In this document: one piece after another, positions 61,690-64,000 of the stretch
Layout: each line of letters begins with the position of its first letter
How positions within the stretch are numbered: position 1 is the stretch's first letter
Source: an uncultured Chitinophaga sp.
GTDB lineage: Bacteria; Bacteroidota; Bacteroidia; Cytophagales; Cyclobacteriaceae
Direction: 5' to 3'
DNA: 64,000 nt
Assembly (NCBI GenBank): GCA_902168205.1
Contig: CABHOK010000003.1
Span: 434,001 to 498,000 of the forward strand
Program-made: the position numbers and the translations under genes
The notes under the pieces: generated by a model
What the model was told of the DNA's origin: nothing
The model's input: only the letters and a program-made list of their open reading frames with translations
Databases searched by the model: none

Positions 61690-62696
61690 GCACGGAGGCC
61701 TTTTAGGAATAGTATATTCTTTTCGCGACTCTGTGTGGCGATTCGGAAATAACGTTCGTCCAGTCCGCGGAAGTTGGCGGCATCGCGAATCAGGCAGCCA
61801 ACTTCTTTTGCAAGATATAGCTTGAGTGCGGAAGCAGTTCCGAAGGTTGTCTTAACGAGGAAGTAGGAAGAGTTCGAAGGTATAACTTCATAACCTTCTA
61901 TAGCCGCGATGGCGTCCTTCAGCCAGTCGCACTCATCGAGCAATGAACCAATGTTGGGGAATAGAGAATCGTAATGATCAAGAATAAATGTTGTGGTGTG
62001 CAGGGCTATGACGTTAACAGACCATGGAGCTTTATAGCGCGTTATTTTTTTGACGATATCATCGGGTGCTGCTATAAATCCCGTGCGCACGCCCGGTATA
62101 GCAAATGTTTTGGTGAAGGAGTGAACAACAACCAGGTTGCTGAGTTTGCCAAAACTGCGGAGCAGACTTTCCGGTGTGCGCGTAAAGTCAGCGTATGCTT
62201 CATCAACTATAAATACTGTTTCCGGGTTATTGTTTATCAGTTGAAGTAACGTGTCGCTACGCAACTGTTGTCCGGTTGGGTTGTTGGGATTACAAATGAA
62301 AGCAAGTGTGGTGTCAATCTTTGTACCGATGTGTATACCTGTGTATGATCGATAGTTGCAATGAATGTCGTTGGCGAAAGCAGCGTCTTCGTATTCCGAA
62401 AATGTAGGTGTAAAAATGGTAGCCGTTGCTTGACGGAAGGCTTGTGCAATGAGGTAAAAAGCTTCCGCTGCACCGTTGGTGATAAGAAAGTTTCCGGGAG
62501 ACAGGCTATATCGTTCGGCCAGTTTCTGGCGTATAGAGTCTGCGTTGGGTTCCGGGTAATTTTTAACCTGTGCGATGGAACGCTGCATGGCTTCGATCAC
62601 GCGCGGATCCGGTCCACCCGGCCACACGTTCGAGCTGAAGTTCGCACCGATGCTGCTCCCGAAGTTATAGAGATCGTCTCCGTGACCGTAGATCAT
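61662..62696 (-). CDS. CobC/CobD-like threonine-phosphate decarboxylase / aminotransferase
   Basis: A 344-residue PLP enzyme of the class I/II fold, histidinol-phosphate aminotransferase-like, as in CobC or L-threonine-O-3-phosphate decarboxylase. Visible marks are MIYGHGDDLYNFGSSIGANF, the PLP segment NPNNPTGQQLRSDTLLQLI, VFIVDEAYADFTRTP and the Schiff-base Lys in VVHSFTKTFAIPGVRTGF. It supplies (R)-1-amino-2-propanol phosphate or a related arm. It overlaps cobQ by four bases upstream and cbiB by 28 downstream. Confidence 0.9.
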   Translation of the reverse strand: MIYGHGDDLYNFGSSIGANFSSNVWPGGPDPRVIEAMQRSIAQVKNYPEPNADSIRQKLAERYSLSPGNFLITNGAAEAFYLIAQAFRQATATIFTPTFSEYEDAAFANDIHCNYRSYTGIHIGTKIDTTLAFICNPNNPTGQQLRSDTLLQLINNNPETVFIVDEAYADFTRTPESLLRSFGKLSNLVVVHSFTKTFAIPGVRTGFIAAPDDIVKKITRYKAPWSVNVIALHTTTFILDHYDSLFPNIGSLLDECDWLKDAIAAIEGYEVIPSNSSYFLVKTTFGTASALKLYLAKEVGCLIRDAANFRGLDERYFRIATQSREKNILFLKGLRAWKASSIAI

Positions 62697-64000
62697 TTTT
62701 GCATGATGTTATATACTTTGTCAATATCCACTGATTGACGAACCCAATCGGCCAGTGCATCGTATTGCGCGTCCTTGTAGGTGTCGTGTAAAGTATCGGG
62801 TATCGTCACGTTGTGCTCTTTGAAGAGATCTTTTAATATAATCGGGTTGTCAAATATACCATGCATATAGGTTCCCCAGCAATGTTCATGGAGAAAGTAA
62901 CCGTCTGTGTTGCCATCTTTTGTATAATTGACAGGCTGATTGTCGCCTATGGGTTCCGTTGTGCCCATATGAATTTCATAGCCGTTACAGACTTCAGTAT
63001 CGTTGCTTCTGTAGCGAAACTTCTTCTGGTACGTTTGCTTATTCTGTGCCAGGATTGTTTTTACCGGCAGAAGTCCGAGACCTTTGATGGAACCCTTGTC
63101 AGATTCTACCCGGAACGGATCATGGATTTCTTCTCCGAGCATCTGGTAGCCACCGCATATACCAATTACCTTCTTGCCTGCGCGGTATGCCTGATGTATA
63201 GTGGCAGCCAATCCGCTGTCGTATAGCACCTGCATATCGGTAATGGTATTTTTACTTCCGGGAAGAATAATAATATCAGCCTGTTCAACCTGAGAAGGAT
63301 CGTTGGTATAGTAAACCTGTACGCCTTCCAGTTTCTCCATAATTTTAAAATCCGTGAAATTGGACAATTGCGGATGACGTATAACGCATACGTTGGTTTT
63401 GTTAGTAGCTGCGTGTTCGTGGCGTGTTTCAAGTCCTACAGAGTCTTCTTCGTCAATATCAATGTCGCGAAAGTGCGGTACTACACCCAGCACGGGCACC
63501 TCTGTAATTTCTTCCAGGATTTTTATACCGCTTTCAAACAGTCGGGCATCGCCTCTGAACTTGTTCACGATAATGCCTTTGATCAGTTTGCGTTCATGCT
63601 CAGGAAGTAATTTTACAGAGCCGTATACACTGGCAAATACGCCACCGCGATCTATATCGGCTACCAGTATAACAGCAGCATTGGCAAACTGGGCCATGCG
63701 CATATTTACTATATCTTTATCTTTCAGGTTGAGCTCGGCTACACTTCCGGCTCCTTCCATTACGATGGGATTGTACTGTGAGGAGAGCCTCGTAAACGAT
63801 TTTTTTACTTCTTCGAACAACGCATCTTTACCTTCCTTCTTAAAGTAATCATAGGCCGACTGATTGCCGATTGGTTTACCATGGAGAATTACTTGTGATG
63901 AAAGGTTACCGTTGGGTTTAAGCAGTACAGGGTTCATGTCCGTATGGCATGGTATACCAGCCGCTTCGGCCTGCGTGGCTTGTGCCCGGCCGATCTCGTA
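62693..64000 (-). CDS. cobQ: Cobyric acid synthase (partial, 5' end outside window)
   Basis: Glutamine-dependent amidase that adds four amides to adenosylcobyrinate a,c-diamide. The visible 435 residues begin inside the ATP domain (YEIGRAQATQAEAAGIPCHT then DMNPVLLKPNG) and include VMEGAGSVAELNLKDKDIVN, ADIDRGGVFASVYGSVKLLP and NKFRGDARLFESGIKILEEI. The C-terminal amidotransferase domain has the active Cys in KVIGICGGYQMLG and His in CWGTYMHGIFDN. About 45 N-terminal residues are expected to the right of the window. A Met 21 codons into the visible part is not the start, because the sequence before it is conserved family sequence. Confidence 0.95.
   Translation of the reverse strand, partial: YEIGRAQATQAEAAGIPCHTDMNPVLLKPNGNLSSQVILHGKPIGNQSAYDYFKKEGKDALFEEVKKSFTRLSSQYNPIVMEGAGSVAELNLKDKDIVNMRMAQFANAAVILVADIDRGGVFASVYGSVKLLPEHERKLIKGIIVNKFRGDARLFESGIKILEEITEVPVLGVVPHFRDIDIDEEDSVGLETRHEHAATNKTNVCVIRHPQLSNFTDFKIMEKLEGVQVYYTNDPSQVEQADIIILPGSKNTITDMQVLYDSGLAATIHQAYRAGKKVIGICGGYQMLGEEIHDPFRVESDKGSIKGLGLLPVKTILAQNKQTYQKKFRYRSNDTEVCNGYEIHMGTTEPIGDNQPVNYTKDGNTDGYFLHEHCWGTYMHGIFDNPIILKDLFKEHNVTIPDTLHDTYKDAQYDALADWVRQSVDIDKVYNIMQK

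Noticed and set aside
1-64000. CRISPR arrays, insertion sequences, tRNA or rRNA genes
   Set aside because: None seen on either strand by eye. Repeats found are all short intergenic inverted or tandem elements.

Overview
The window looks like chromosomal DNA of a Bacteroidota member, most likely of the Cytophagales (Chryseolinea/Ohtaekwangia-like). This is inference from gene families (DUF2851, DUF3078, DUF2911, 7TMR-DISM, propeller sensors, a TonB-dependent receptor with a carboxypeptidase-regulatory-like N-terminus), the near absence of Shine-Dalgarno sequences, and several good matches to the Bacteroidota -7 box TAnnTTTG. I found no rRNA, tRNA, insertion sequence, phage or CRISPR array. The one stable structural RNA is tmRNA (ssrA). 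There is also one cobalamin riboswitch.

Layout. 1-1394 (-): N-terminal part of a propeller sensor that runs off the left edge. 1.5-18.8 kb (mostly +): a housekeeping stretch with ftsK, lolA-like, pyrF, DUF2851, a membrane protein, a NeuD-type acetyltransferase, uridine phosphorylase-like, M16 peptidase, O-methyltransferase, a MltD-like LysM transglycosylase, a response regulator, DUF3078 and a HerA-like ATPase. 18.9-25.7 kb (-): an apparent six-gene operon, TolC - adaptor - RND pump - DUF2892 - rhodanese - OsmC. It has a consensus-like Crp/Fnr site placed about -42 from a TAnnTTTG promoter, and a two-cysteine Crp/Fnr regulator is encoded 1.2 kb away. 25.9-34.4 kb: a His/Arg/Trp-rich secreted protein, DUF2911, a histidine kinase, a MacB/FtsX-like permease, a serine hydrolase and a flavodoxin-fold oxidoreductase. 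34.5-36.1 kb: a small accessory patch (an Imm33-like gene, an unknown gene and a frameshifted STAS-like gene) next to the 3' end of ssrA (36209-36597, -).

36.8-38.7 kb holds dnaX, whose ATPase part and tau tail lie in different frames joined by a run of ten A. This is a candidate programmed slippage site making gamma and tau. 38.7-43.6 kb (-): an orphan 7TMR-DISM protein, a DUF3037/HipA-like pair with a 20-bp perfect palindrome, a class V aminotransferase and an endonuclease V-like protein.

43.8-64.0 kb is a cobalamin locus. A ChlI-ChlD fusion lies just upstream of a cobalamin riboswitch. After the riboswitch come a 58-codon ORF, BtuC- and BtuD-like transporter genes, a 2Fe-2S thioredoxin-fold protein, a TonB-dependent receptor, CobW, CobN, a cobalt/nickel permease-like protein, a PduO-type adenosyltransferase, an AAA ATPase, a BtuF-like lipoprotein and CobB. 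Facing them are CbiB, a CobC-like aminotransferase and CobQ, which runs off the right edge. Together these cover uptake of corrinoid and cobalt, cobalt insertion by CobN with ChlID in place of CobST, a,c-amidation, adenosylation, the remaining amidations and aminopropanol attachment. Early corrin-ring genes are not in the window.
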